From the NCBI GenBank assembly GCA_012961565.1, contig DTZC01000066.1, forward strand, positions 1 to 10,253: DNA of 10,253 bases, read 5' to 3'. Of the stretch, positions 1 to 6,672 are shown in pieces. Position numbers and translations under genes: made by a program. The notes below the pieces were generated by a model. That model ran no database searches. It saw only the letters and a program-made list of their open reading frames with translations, and was not told the origin of the DNA. Each line of letters begins with the position of its first letter. Positions within the stretch are counted from its first letter, which is position 1. The stretch is from Dehalococcoidia bacterium (GTDB lineage: Bacteria; Chloroflexota; Dehalococcoidia; GIF9; UBA5629).

Positions 1-25
1 GGGCCTTATTTTGTGTCTAAAATAA

Positions 26-101
26 TGGTGGGCGATACTGGACTTGAACCAGTGACCTCTTGCGTGTGAAGCAAGCGCTCTAACCACTGAGCTAACCGCC
101 C
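26..101 (-). tRNA. tRNA-Val (anticodon CAC)
   Basis: A full cloverleaf can be folded on the minus strand. The acceptor stem pairs GGGCGGT (101-95) with ATCGCCC (36-30), with one G-U pair. The D stem is GCTC/GAGC, the anticodon stem CTTGC/GCAAG encloses the loop TTCACAC, and the T stem ACTGG/CCAGT encloses TTCAAGT. The anticodon at loop positions 34-36 is CAC, which reads the valine codon GTG. The discriminator base is A, and the CCA tail is encoded in the DNA (28-26), so the 76-nt gene needs no added 3' end. Downstream, 6-25 holds a 7-bp stem made only of A-T pairs, too weak to call a terminator. Confidence 0.96.
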
Positions 102-113
102 GGAACAATATCT

Positions 114-142
114 ATTTTAATCATAATGGCGGGCTTTGTAAA
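114..142 (-). promoter_or_regulatory. Predicted sigma70-type promoter of the tRNA-Val gene
   Basis: On the minus strand TTTACA (142-137) is followed after exactly 17 bases by TAAAAT (119-114). These match the -35 and -10 consensus at 5 of 6 positions each. A start about 7 bases further on would fall just upstream of the tRNA 5' end at 101, leaving a leader of only a few bases. The call rests on consensus match and position only. Confidence 0.6.
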
Positions 143-158
143 CACAGCTATGCCAAAG

Positions 159-187
159 TTGCCTGCCTAAGCATTATCTGCTATATA
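159..187 (+). promoter_or_regulatory. Possible promoter of mtnN
   Basis: TTGCCT (159-164) and TATATA (182-187) are separated by 17 bases and lie about 60 bases before the mtnN start. Each box matches the sigma70 consensus at only four positions, so this is a moderate candidate. It would be arranged back to back with the tRNA promoter in the same 143-base spacer. Confidence 0.4.
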
Positions 188-244
188 TCGGTGTGCCAGC
201 AAGTTACAATCAGCATGCAGATATTCAGGTGAAGGACAGGAACA

Positions 245-907
245 TTGACAATCGGTGTTATGGGAGCACTGGACGAGGAGGTCAAGCTTATCTCAGAAAG
301 CATGGCGGTGAAACACATTGAGGGGCACCTGAGACGGACTTTCTATGCTGGCGACCTGGCACATCACAGGGTGATAGCAGTCCGCTGCGGTGTAGGAAAA
401 GTGCGGGCTGCTGCCTGCACACAGTTCCTCATCGTCCACTTCGGCATCACCCGGCTCATCGTCGCCGGGATAGCCGGCGCACTGAGCCCGGAGCTCTCCA
501 TAGGTGACCTCGTAGTCTCACAAAAAACTCTGCAATGGGATTTCCAGGCAGTTGGCACTGAGCAGCGATGGTATCCAGCAGAGCCCAAATTGGTAACCGC
601 AGCCCTTGAAGCGGCACGGAGGCTGGGCTACAGAGCACGTGCTGGCTCGGTGCTTACCGGTGACCAGCCGGTCACCACGGTGAAGCATAAGCAGGAGCTA
701 TGGCATACCTACAGGGGCGACTGCGTGGAGATGGAGGGAGCTGCAGCTGCCCATGTCTGCTCCATGAATAACATCCCTTTTGTACTCGTTCGCGTCATTT
801 CTGACCTGGCTGACGAAAATGCCGTCCACAGCGTCACCAGTTCATTCCCCTCGCTGGCGCTTCTTCCCGCCCGAGTGGTAGTGGAAATGATTAAGCAACT
901 CGACTGA
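245..907 (+). CDS. mtnN: 5'-methylthioadenosine/S-adenosylhomocysteine nucleosidase
   Basis: This cytosolic enzyme of the PNP/UDP phosphorylase superfamily hydrolyses the adenine glycosidic bond of methylthioadenosine and S-adenosylhomocysteine, for methionine salvage and methyl-cycle detoxification. At 220 aa it is slightly shorter than the E. coli enzyme (about 232). The N-terminus MTIGVMGALDEEV aligns with the family start and puts the catalytic-type Glu at residue 12. VEMEGAA (161-167) carries the substrate-binding Glu164, and ISDLAD (185-190) holds the catalytic Asp187, both offset by about ten from E. coli Glu174 and Asp197. The family TGSAGG segment appears as AGIAGAL (74-80). The start is TTG at 245, chosen because AAGGA lies 8 bases upstream and it gives the canonical N-terminus; the ATG at 260 would remove the first strand. 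Futalosine hydrolase is a related alternative, but the residue pattern favours MTAN. Confidence 0.9.
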   Translation: MTIGVMGALDEEVKLISESMAVKHIEGHLRRTFYAGDLAHHRVIAVRCGVGKVRAAACTQFLIVHFGITRLIVAGIAGALSPELSIGDLVVSQKTLQWDFQAVGTEQRWYPAEPKLVTAALEAARRLGYRARAGSVLTGDQPVTTVKHKQELWHTYRGDCVEMEGAAAAHVCSMNNIPFVLVRVISDLADENAVHSVTSSFPSLALLPARVVVEMIKQLD

Positions 908-990
908 TTGTCCAGGGTCAAAGCACAGCCCACAGCACATGGGAAAGTGCCCGGCGAGTACTAACACACCAAGAACTTCGTAAACATCAA

Positions 991-1385
991 CTATCGATTG
1001 CACTGCACAATAGCCAGTCCAAATCCCACGCACCAGGCATTTATGAAACCATTAAAGACCAAGTCCGCGACCGATGCCAGATAGACTCCGTTCTGGATGT
1101 TAAAACTGAAGTCCAGCAACCCCAAGAAGACCAGTGCACCGGCAGCAATCAAGGACAGGGTCTTTCCCAGCGCTCTCCGCCCGAGCAGGAGTACGCCCGA
1201 GGTAGGAGCAAGAGAGCCAGACATATATCGGGAAGCGGAAAGGCATGCTCATAGACCAAATAGCACTGCGGAGCATCTTCCGGGGCAAGCCCTACAGTGA
1301 AGAATGCTACCCAGAAAAGGATAAACCCGGCTGCGGTGATTATTTCCAAAATCGGTATCGTCCTGTCTTTTCCAGTGCTGTTCAT
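991..1385 (-). pseudogene. Small four-helix membrane protein, frameshifted
   Basis: Two overlapping frames together describe one membrane protein of about 130 aa. The first begins at ATG 1385, with GGAGG just upstream inside the end of the preceding SDR gene. It encodes a hydrophobic helix at about residues 10-33, then a loop with APEDAPQCY and the start of a second helix (PLPDICLALLLL). It then turns hydrophilic (from about 1205) and stops near 1149. A second frame running to the stop at 991 picks up with SGVLLLGRRALGK and continues with two more helices (TLSLIAAGALVFLGLLDFSF and VADLVFNGFINAWCVGFGLAIV). A single missing base in the CT-rich stretch around 1195-1225 would join them. It could be a real decayed gene or a sequencing or assembly error. 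I do not recognise the family. It sits 4 bases after the SDR stop and is probably translationally coupled to it. Confidence 0.6.
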
Positions 1386-1389
1386 TTAT

Positions 1390-2247
1390 TCAGCCTCCTG
1401 CAGTTTCTTTCTGTGGGGACCCTCCGTTGCGTCTTTGCGCCTGCACCCTCTTTATAGTGCTGTCCATTACGAACTCAACCAAGCCAGGAAAGAGGCGCTT
1501 GAGCAGAAATATTAACCTGCCATCAAAACCAGGGATGATATACATTTCCCCCTTCTTCATACCATCGATCAAGGCGCGAGCTATCTCGTCTGGCTGCCGC
1601 AACTTTGCACCAGCGGAGATAGCCCTAGTCTCCTCTGGCTTTGTCTTATTCTCCTCATGGAAGCCAGGAGTATCTGTATCTGGCGGGCAGAGGACGGATA
1701 CTGTTATGCCATATTGCTTTAGCTCGCTCCTCAAGGCTTCAGAAAAGCCGATGATGGCGAATTTGGAGGCGCTGTAATCAGTATAGCCGAACAGTCCCAG
1801 GAAACCAGCTATAGAAGAGACATTCACAATATGCCCACCGTTTTCCTTCATATAAGGCACCAGCACCGCAGTGGTATGCCATATCCCATAGAAGTTCACC
1901 TCCATGGTCTCTGTGAATTGCTGGTAGCTGATTTCCTCGAAAACGCGGGGGTAGGCACGTCCCGCACAGTTGATGAGAACATCGGGCACACCGAATTCAG
2001 TTACAGCCCGGGACATGACCGCTTTAACCTCATCCCATACAGACACATCCACCTGCATATAAGAAAGCCGCTGGGAACTGGAAACTCTCGCACTCTTTAT
2101 CTGACCAAGGGCTTGTTCCAGGTGTTCTTTTCTCCGGGCGAAGATAACAATGTGGGCACCTTCCGCTGCCAATGCTTTCGCCGTGGCAAGACCGATACCG
2201 CTGGAACCGCCGACAATATAAACTACCTTACCATTGAAGTCCTTCAT
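1390..2247 (-). CDS. Short-chain dehydrogenase/reductase, 3-ketodihydrosphingosine reductase-like
   Basis: This is a classical SDR of 285 aa with a Rossmann fold. It has the cofactor motif GGSSGIG (13-19), NCAG (93-96), Asn118, the Ser144/145 region, and the catalytic pair Tyr158 and Lys162 in YSASK. After the active site it carries PPDTDTPGF (188-196) followed by EENKTKPEETRAIS, a signature I associate with KDSR, which reduces 3-ketodihydrosphingosine to dihydrosphingosine. The C-terminal part (FDGRLIFLLKRLFPGLVEF) is hydrophobic and also KDSR-like, which suggests membrane association. The substrate in this organism is inferred; a general 3-keto lipid reductase is possible. It follows the epimerase-like SDR by 44 bases, and its own end contains the ribosome site of the next gene, so the three form one operon. 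ATG 2247 gives the expected N-terminus, although its ribosome site is weak. Confidence 0.85.
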   Translation of the reverse strand: MKDFNGKVVYIVGGSSGIGLATAKALAAEGAHIVIFARRKEHLEQALGQIKSARVSSSQRLSYMQVDVSVWDEVKAVMSRAVTEFGVPDVLINCAGRAYPRVFEEISYQQFTETMEVNFYGIWHTTAVLVPYMKENGGHIVNVSSIAGFLGLFGYTDYSASKFAIIGFSEALRSELKQYGITVSVLCPPDTDTPGFHEENKTKPEETRAISAGAKLRQPDEIARALIDGMKKGEMYIIPGFDGRLIFLLKRLFPGLVEFVMDSTIKRVQAQRRNGGSPQKETAGG

Positions 2248-2291
2248 TTCGACACCATCCGCAGAGTTGCTCTTCGCATACCTTCTGGTTA

Positions 2292-3299
2292 CTACTTCTG
2301 TTTCAGCATCTTAAGGTCAAGCGTTTTCAGCCACTCCATTGTACGTCTGAACCCCTCGCTATAAGACACCTTGGGATTCCAGCCTAATTCGCGCTTCGCC
2401 TTGGCTATACTGAACTTGAGCCTTGAGCCCAGGTTCTTCACCGTGTAAGTAGTCAGCAATGGTCTGGACTGCTTGCGTAACAGCTTCCAGACAAGCTCCA
2501 TTGCCACGGCTGCTCCGTAAGCTACAGCATAAGGTACATATCTGGTGACAGGTGGAACACCCAGTGCTGCAGCAATCCCGGCGCAAAATTCCTCCAGGGT
2601 GGTAAATTCGCCATCGTGGACGAGGTAGCCATTGCCCACAGCACGCTCATCCTCGGCAATTAACATCAAAAGGTCGACCAGGTTATCGATATATGTAGGC
2701 CAGACAATCACATCTTTGCGCCAGAATATGAGCTCTCGCTTCAATATTGCATCGGCAAGGAGCGGCACAAAGGTCCTGTCACCCTCACCATAGACCCAGC
2801 AGGGATAGACCATTGTTACCGGTAGACCGTGCTGCTTGCAGTACCGCCAACAAATCCTCTCTGCCTCAATCTTGGAATCAGAATACGGCTCATGCCAGGG
2901 GCGCAGGGGAAAAGTCTCATCCATTGTCTGAGACTCGTCCAGCCCAAATACGTCATTGGTGCTCATATCCACCAGACAGGAAATTCCTGCCTCCAAGCCT
3001 GCTTGGCAAATGTTTTCTGTACCGCCAACTGTAACCTGCTGAAAAAGTCTCCTTGGAGCCCAATCTGTTACCACCGCGGCACAGTGAAAAATTATGTCCC
3101 TGCCAGAGGCAGCTCTTCTAACTGCGCTATAATCCCTGATATCTCCGACCACAATTTCTACGCCCCTGGACCTGAGCATTTGCTCGCCGGGGTCGTCTGG
3201 CAGTACCAAAGCACGGACTTGGTACCCTTTGGCAATATTTGCCCTGACAAGGTGGCTACCTATGAACCCGGTGGCTCCAGTAATCAGTACCTTCTTCAT
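2292..3299 (-). CDS. NAD-dependent epimerase/dehydratase, 3-beta-HSD-like extended SDR
   Basis: This 335-aa extended SDR has GATGFIG (8-14) for NAD(P) binding, GDIRD (52-56) after the second strand, HCAA (72-75), an active-site Ser/Thr at 113-114 (DMSTNDVFG) and the catalytic pair Tyr139 and Lys143 in YSDSK. The C-terminal half has the usual substrate-domain features: YGEGD, then YIDNLVDLL. Its length and motifs fit the family that includes nucleoside-sugar epimerases, dihydroflavonol reductases and 3-beta-hydroxysteroid dehydrogenases. The overall look (VTDWAP, VTVGGTENICQA) is closest to the 3-beta-HSD/dihydroflavonol reductase branch, so the substrate may be a lipid or terpenoid rather than a nucleotide sugar. 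The motifs do not settle the exact reaction. It is the first gene of the minus-strand operon, with the KDSR-like SDR directly downstream. Confidence 0.85.
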   Translation of the reverse strand: MKKVLITGATGFIGSHLVRANIAKGYQVRALVLPDDPGEQMLRSRGVEIVVGDIRDYSAVRRAASGRDIIFHCAAVVTDWAPRRLFQQVTVGGTENICQAGLEAGISCLVDMSTNDVFGLDESQTMDETFPLRPWHEPYSDSKIEAERICWRYCKQHGLPVTMVYPCWVYGEGDRTFVPLLADAILKRELIFWRKDVIVWPTYIDNLVDLLMLIAEDERAVGNGYLVHDGEFTTLEEFCAGIAAALGVPPVTRYVPYAVAYGAAVAMELVWKLLRKQSRPLLTTYTVKNLGSRLKFSIAKAKRELGWNPKVSYSEGFRRTMEWLKTLDLKMLKQK

Positions 3300-3367
3300 C
3301 CCAGACCTGCGCGCAAACAGCCATCATTCGCCCCCAACCAGTTTGCCAACTGACTCACCCTCGGATG

Positions 3368-3396
3368 AGTATAGCAAATGGCTATTGTGACAACAA
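3368..3396 (-). promoter_or_regulatory. Predicted extended -10 promoter of the SDR operon
   Basis: On the minus strand TGCTATACT (3376-3368) is an extended -10 element: TG, one base, then TATACT, a 5 of 6 match. TTGTTG (3396-3391) lies 17 bases upstream as a weak -35. Initiation near 3361 would give a leader of about 60 bases before the ATG at 3299. The call is consensus-based only. Confidence 0.5.
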
Positions 3397-3451
3397 ACTA
3401 TGAGATTGATTGCCAATGTAGCTGTGAGACTTCAGTCAAGCATTATTTCCT

Positions 3452-3553
3452 ACGCGTAGCCCCGAGATTTTAACCTGCGGATAAGAATTTCCAAGCAGCC
3501 CCGAGGCTTCAGCCTCAGGCACCCGACCCTGAAGGGTCGCGGCTACACGCGGT
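3452..3553 (+). repeat. Palindromic (REP/MITE-like) element with two short-loop hairpins
   Basis: The 365-base gene-free stretch 3300-3664 contains a dense palindromic block. GAGGCT (3503-3508) and AGCCTC (3511-3516) form a perfect 6-bp stem with a 2-base loop. CGACCCT (3524-3530) and AGGGTCG (3533-3539) form a perfect 7-bp stem with a 2-base loop. The block is flanked by imperfect inverted arms: CGCGTAGCC (3453-3461) against GGCTACACGCG (3541-3551), whose reverse complement is CGCGTGTAGCC. No T-run follows either hairpin, so they do not look like intrinsic terminators. No transposase is present, so any mobility would depend on an enzyme encoded elsewhere. Only one copy is in the window, so calling it a dispersed repeat is inference. 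Apart from this block and the promoters I see nothing else in the spacer. Confidence 0.6.
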
Positions 3554-3561
3554 GGTTACAA

Positions 3562-3591
3562 TTGATGATGCTTCAAGGTCAGGGCTATATC
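3562..3591 (+). promoter_or_regulatory. Possible promoter of the PKD lipoprotein gene
   Basis: TTGATG (3562-3567) and TATATC (3586-3591) are separated by 18 bases, directly after the palindromic element and pointing towards the PKD lipoprotein gene. Each box matches the consensus at four or five positions. The leader would be about 120 bases to the ATG at 3719, or about 65 bases to the TTG at 3665. Confidence 0.35.
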
Positions 3592-3718
3592 TCTGAAAAA
3601 AAGACTTCGTCAACAACAGCTGTGACTATTCACCGAGGAATTAAGGTGTATTAGGAATGGGCTATTGCTAAACGGTCTCAAACTATTGAGGTTCAACTGC
3701 GTTAGGGTTAAAATTCGG

Positions 3719-4378
3719 ATGATGCATAAGCTACTTGGGTTAGCTCTGACATTGTCCCTGCTGGCAAGTGGTTGTACTCAGAAGTCCGAGCCGGTAACTA
3801 TATCACCACCAACAGCAGATTTCACCGCCAACCCACAACAGGGGCTGGCTCCCCTGACAGTCGCGTTCACTAATTTATCCACAGGCGACATCACTTACCA
3901 CCACTGGAACTTCGGCGATGGGCACTTCAGCACTCTAAGCCACCCTAACCATACCTATACCGCACCTGGCAAGTACACCGTTTCCCTAGCAGTAATGGGC
4001 GCTGGAGGCAGCGATGTGGAAACGAAGATCGAATATATAACAGTCCATACTGGAGTTATCAACTGGGAGGAGGCAGCCAGCTACATCGGTCAGACCAAAG
4101 TGGTCCGGGGGAAAATCGTTGGCACTCATTACGCCGCAACCACCAGAGGTAAACCTACCTTCCTCGACTTTCATAAGCCCTATCAGCGGCATTTCAAATG
4201 CGTAATCTGGGGACGCGATAGACAGAAGTTCATAGAAAAGTTCCCACCAAATCCCGAAACATACTTCCTCAACAAACGAGTTCAGGTCACCGGCTTAATC
4301 GAAGAATACCCTGAAGGCTCAGGCATACCGGAGATAATCCTGACAGACCCGTCCCAGATTAAGGTTATTGAAGAATAG
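3719..4378 (+). CDS. PKD-domain lipoprotein with C-terminal OB-fold-like domain
   Basis: The N-terminus MMHKLLGLALTLSLLASGC is a lipoprotein signal peptide, with the lipidated Cys at about residue 19, so the mature protein should be anchored on the outer face of the cytoplasmic membrane. Residues about 33-109 form a PKD domain, a beta-sandwich typical of secreted proteins, with the hallmarks ADFTANPQQGLAPLTVAFTN, WNFGDG and YTAPGKYTVSLAV. Residues about 112-219 (VVRGKIVG, then a Phe- and Trp-containing core, then KRVQVTGLIEEY and a terminal IKVIEE) look like an OB-fold. That assignment rests on pattern only. The frame is open upstream to a TTG at 3665 with AGGA 8 bases before it; that start would add 18 basic residues to the signal peptide and is a real alternative. 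No catalytic residues are evident. A binding or adhesive role is the most that can be inferred. Confidence 0.8.
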   Translation: MMHKLLGLALTLSLLASGCTQKSEPVTISPPTADFTANPQQGLAPLTVAFTNLSTGDITYHHWNFGDGHFSTLSHPNHTYTAPGKYTVSLAVMGAGGSDVETKIEYITVHTGVINWEEAASYIGQTKVVRGKIVGTHYAATTRGKPTFLDFHKPYQRHFKCVIWGRDRQKFIEKFPPNPETYFLNKRVQVTGLIEEYPEGSGIPEIILTDPSQIKVIEE

Positions 4379-4472
4379 GCTCGCGTATCCCATTTGCCAA
4401 GAATATAAGCCAGCCTGCCATCAGGTTGCACCTTAAGTACTAAAGTCATGCACAAAAATCCCGCGTGCTCTA

Positions 4473-4502
4473 TTGATATTCGAGTCTGCTGTAACGTATA
4501 CT
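4473..4502 (+). promoter_or_regulatory. Predicted sigma70-type promoter of the lamin-tail lipoprotein pair
   Basis: TTGATA (4473-4478) and TATACT (4497-4502) each match the consensus at 5 of 6 positions and are separated by 18 bases. They end 22 bases before the ATG at 4525. Transcription would start around 4509, leaving a very short leader. The unit probably covers both paralogous lipoprotein genes, which are 39 bases apart. Confidence 0.55.
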
Positions 4503-4524
4503 ACATTCGGGGATTGTTAACATA

Positions 4525-5487
4525 ATGAGAGACAGGGTTATAAGATACCTGATTGTCCTGGCAGCACTAGTTACTTCAACATCACTTTGGCTCGCGGGCT
4601 GCGACCAGGCATCGCTGAATCCTCCATCTTCTGCGCCACCAGCAACACAATCGCCAGCTCCCCATCTGGTACCTGCCCCACAGGAAGAGAAGGCATCGGC
4701 AAATGATGAGCCTGAAGAGGAACAAACCAAGAAAATACAATGGTACAGAGCGGGGGACTTTTCTGGCTCCGGAAACAAATCACTGCCGCCATTCCACATA
4801 TATGGCACACAGTGGCGTATTATCTGGGAGGTAGATGCTACGCTCCCTGAAAAGGCTGCTCTGGACCTCATCATTTACTGTGCTGGCATGCCCGGCAGCA
4901 TCTGGAAAACATTGTCCTGCAGAACCACTAGCGGTAATGTCACCTTCCATCTTGGGTTCGAAGACCACCGCGACTTCTCTATAAAGGTTTTTGCCCGCAA
5001 TTTGCAGCAATGGACAGTCACAATAGAGGACAGCTCCACACCGGTGTTGCCGCCAATCAAGATAACCTACATCCATTACCAAGGTACAATCTATCCACCG
5101 GACCCAGATATATGCCGCTGTTATGAAAGGGTCGAGCCCGACGAATACGTCGTCATCAAGAACCTTGGCGACAGTCCTCAACCCATGGGCGGCTGGGTAC
5201 TCAAAAACCTGAACAAAGACTGGCCCATCTTCACCTTCCCCCACCACTTTGTCATAGAACCAGGAGCAGTCATTCGCGTATATACCAGCGAGGTCTACCC
5301 TGATTGCGAAGACTGGCTTAAATTCGGCATTACACCTGATGATTGTGCCCCTTTCCTCAATCGCTGGTTCTCTTTCTACTGGGGTCCGGGCAATATCTGG
5401 GATAATGACAAGCCAAATACAGCTGTACTATACAACTCCAAAGGAGAGGAGATATCCAGAAAAAGCTACGCAGTCCCCCAGAGGTGA
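4525..5487 (+). CDS. Lipoprotein with C-terminal lamin-tail-like domain (paralog 1)
   Basis: This predicted surface lipoprotein is 320 aa. A signal peptide ends in the lipobox LAGC with Cys26. It is followed by a Pro/Ala/Ser linker that turns acidic (about 27-68). A first beta-rich domain (about 72-175) starts with WYRAGDFSGSG and contains YGTQWRIIWEV. The C-terminal part (about 178-320) has the run of a lamin tail domain: an ITYIHYQG entry strand, EPDEYVVIKNLGDSP, GGWVLKNL, FVIEPGAVIRVYTSE, then WDNDKPNTAVLYNSKGEEI before the end. LTDs are immunoglobulin-like folds found in bacterial secreted nucleases and surface proteins, usually as accessory domains. Here there is no attached enzyme domain. 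Cys197, Cys199, Cys261 and Cys274 lie in the LTD and could form disulfides. The next gene is its tandem paralog. The ATG at 4525 was chosen for its fit to the signal peptide and promoter; the ribosome site is weak. Confidence 0.85.
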   Translation: MRDRVIRYLIVLAALVTSTSLWLAGCDQASLNPPSSAPPATQSPAPHLVPAPQEEKASANDEPEEEQTKKIQWYRAGDFSGSGNKSLPPFHIYGTQWRIIWEVDATLPEKAALDLIIYCAGMPGSIWKTLSCRTTSGNVTFHLGFEDHRDFSIKVFARNLQQWTVTIEDSSTPVLPPIKITYIHYQGTIYPPDPDICRCYERVEPDEYVVIKNLGDSPQPMGGWVLKNLNKDWPIFTFPHHFVIEPGAVIRVYTSEVYPDCEDWLKFGITPDDCAPFLNRWFSFYWGPGNIWDNDKPNTAVLYNSKGEEISRKSYAVPQR

Positions 5488-5526
5488 AGCAACCAGAGAA
5501 CCAATGCTGCAGTGAACTAGTGAGAT

Positions 5527-6483
5527 ATGACATTGAGCAGGATTTATCCTATTGTTCCAGTCCTGTTGGTGGGCTGCTTTGTTGCGGCTGCCTGCAGCCA
5601 GCCTATGCCAGCTCCTCCGCTACCCACACCATCCCAGCCAGCGACAGAAACAGCAAGTCAGCCACCGAAACAAACAGCCCCGGTTAGCAGCCCAGCAGAT
5701 GAGACAGGCTGGCATCCGGTCCAGAGTTTTAGCGGTAAAGACAGCGAGACGACAGCGATATTCCGCATATCTGGCACAAAGTGGCGTATTATTTGGACAG
5801 TGAACTCTGAAAACGCTAAATATGCTGTCTTTGACATACTCGTCTACTCCAAAGACAACCCCGGTATGCCTGTAAGAAAAATATCTGGCTCAATCAGAAA
5901 CTCCACTAATATAGCTCACGTCTATCGGGGAGAAGGCGATTATTATCTCAAGGTACTTGCCGCTAACTTAAGCAATTGGACTATCGAAGTAGAAGACCAC
6001 GCTGGTACTGGACCAGCCACAAGCCCTGTCCAGATAACATACGTCAATTACAAAGGACACGCTCCAGCTCAAAACAGGGCTCTGGGGCTCGGCATGCTTG
6101 AGCCCGATGAATACGTGGAAATCAAAAACTTGAGCTATTCTCCACAGAACATTACAGGTTGGATATTGAAAAACGTAACCAAGGGGGGACCTGAGTTTCT
6201 TTTTCCCACCTTCAAGCCGTGCTCCTGTTCCTGGTATGATAGCTGGCAAGAGTGTATCGAAAATTGCCATCCACCACGTCCCTGCACGATAGAGCCTTAC
6301 CAAAGCATCCGAGTCTACACAGGTGAGGTCCACCCTGAATCTGGTGGTTTCTGCTTCCACTACCCTCCAGGCAACATCTGGGACAATAGCAAACCCGATG
6401 TAGCGGTACTGTATGATGCCAGCGGGGTAGAGGTATCCAGAAAAAGCTATTTCATCCCCACCAAGGACAGTGGTGAGAAATAA
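5527..6483 (+). CDS. Lipoprotein with C-terminal lamin-tail-like domain (paralog 2, Cys-rich insert)
   Basis: This 318-aa protein repeats the architecture of its upstream neighbour: signal peptide with lipidated Cys23 (VAAACSQ), Pro/Thr/Gln linker (24-58), a beta-rich domain with SFSG (67-70) and ISGTKWRIIW (81-90), then a lamin-tail-like domain from VQITYVNYKG with EPDEYVEIKNLSYSP, GWILKNV, IRVYTGEV and PPGNIWDNSKPDVAVLYD. Protein and DNA similarity to paralog 1 is clear; for example, 16 identical bases end both genes' last conserved block (5453-5468 and 6434-6449). The difference is a Cys-rich loop at 232-253 (Cys232, 234, 243, 247, 253) plus Cys266, placed between two LTD strands. The loop could be disulfide-braced outside the cell or bind a metal. 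The ATG at 5527 fits the signal peptide; its ribosome site is poor, so translation may depend on the upstream gene. Confidence 0.84.
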   Translation: MTLSRIYPIVPVLLVGCFVAAACSQPMPAPPLPTPSQPATETASQPPKQTAPVSSPADETGWHPVQSFSGKDSETTAIFRISGTKWRIIWTVNSENAKYAVFDILVYSKDNPGMPVRKISGSIRNSTNIAHVYRGEGDYYLKVLAANLSNWTIEVEDHAGTGPATSPVQITYVNYKGHAPAQNRALGLGMLEPDEYVEIKNLSYSPQNITGWILKNVTKGGPEFLFPTFKPCSCSWYDSWQECIENCHPPRPCTIEPYQSIRVYTGEVHPESGGFCFHYPPGNIWDNSKPDVAVLYDASGVEVSRKSYFIPTKDSGEK

Positions 6484-6547
6484 ACAGTAATTTGGCAGGT
6501 CTCTATAAAGCAACAAGTGTAATTGCCCAAAAATGACTGCTTGACTA

Positions 6548-6577
6548 TTGCTTTCTTTGAACTATCAGATGTATAAT
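6548..6577 (+). promoter_or_regulatory. Predicted promoter of the zinc-ribbon/FN3 gene
   Basis: A perfect -10 hexamer TATAAT (6572-6577) has TTGCTT (6548-6553) 18 bases upstream. A better -35 match, TTGACT at 6541-6546, would leave a 25-base spacer, which is too long. The leader to the ATG at 6673 would be about 88 bases, and I see no obvious riboswitch or strong hairpin in it. Confidence 0.45.
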
Positions 6578-6672
6578 CAAGGGTAATACATAAGATAACA
6601 TACGGGCATGTAGAAACGGGTAAAGTCTAGGTTCAGGATTGAGGAAGACAAACGGTCAGGAGAATTTGAGAT

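Noticed and set aside
6..25. TTATTTT/AAAATAA inverted repeat downstream of the tRNA, as a terminator
   Set aside because: The stem is all A-T with no GC core, so it would be too weak to be called an intrinsic terminator.
908..990. Possible terminator or small gene between mtnN and the membrane pseudogene
   Set aside because: No convincing GC-rich hairpin with a T-run and no frame with a start and ribosome site.
1831..2364. Long open frame on the plus strand, 177 codons, across the SDR genes
   Set aside because: It lies opposite two SDR genes with intact motifs, and its translation has no domain character; it is a shadow frame.
2829..3353. Open frame of 174 codons on the plus strand opposite the epimerase-like gene
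   Set aside because: The minus strand carries a full extended SDR with cofactor and catalytic motifs; the plus-strand translation shows nothing recognisable.
4780..5247. Open frame of 155 codons on the minus strand opposite LTD lipoprotein 1, and a similar one (5968-6516) opposite paralog 2
   Set aside because: They occupy similar places in both paralogs only because the coding DNA is duplicated; the plus strand has signal peptides and conserved domains.
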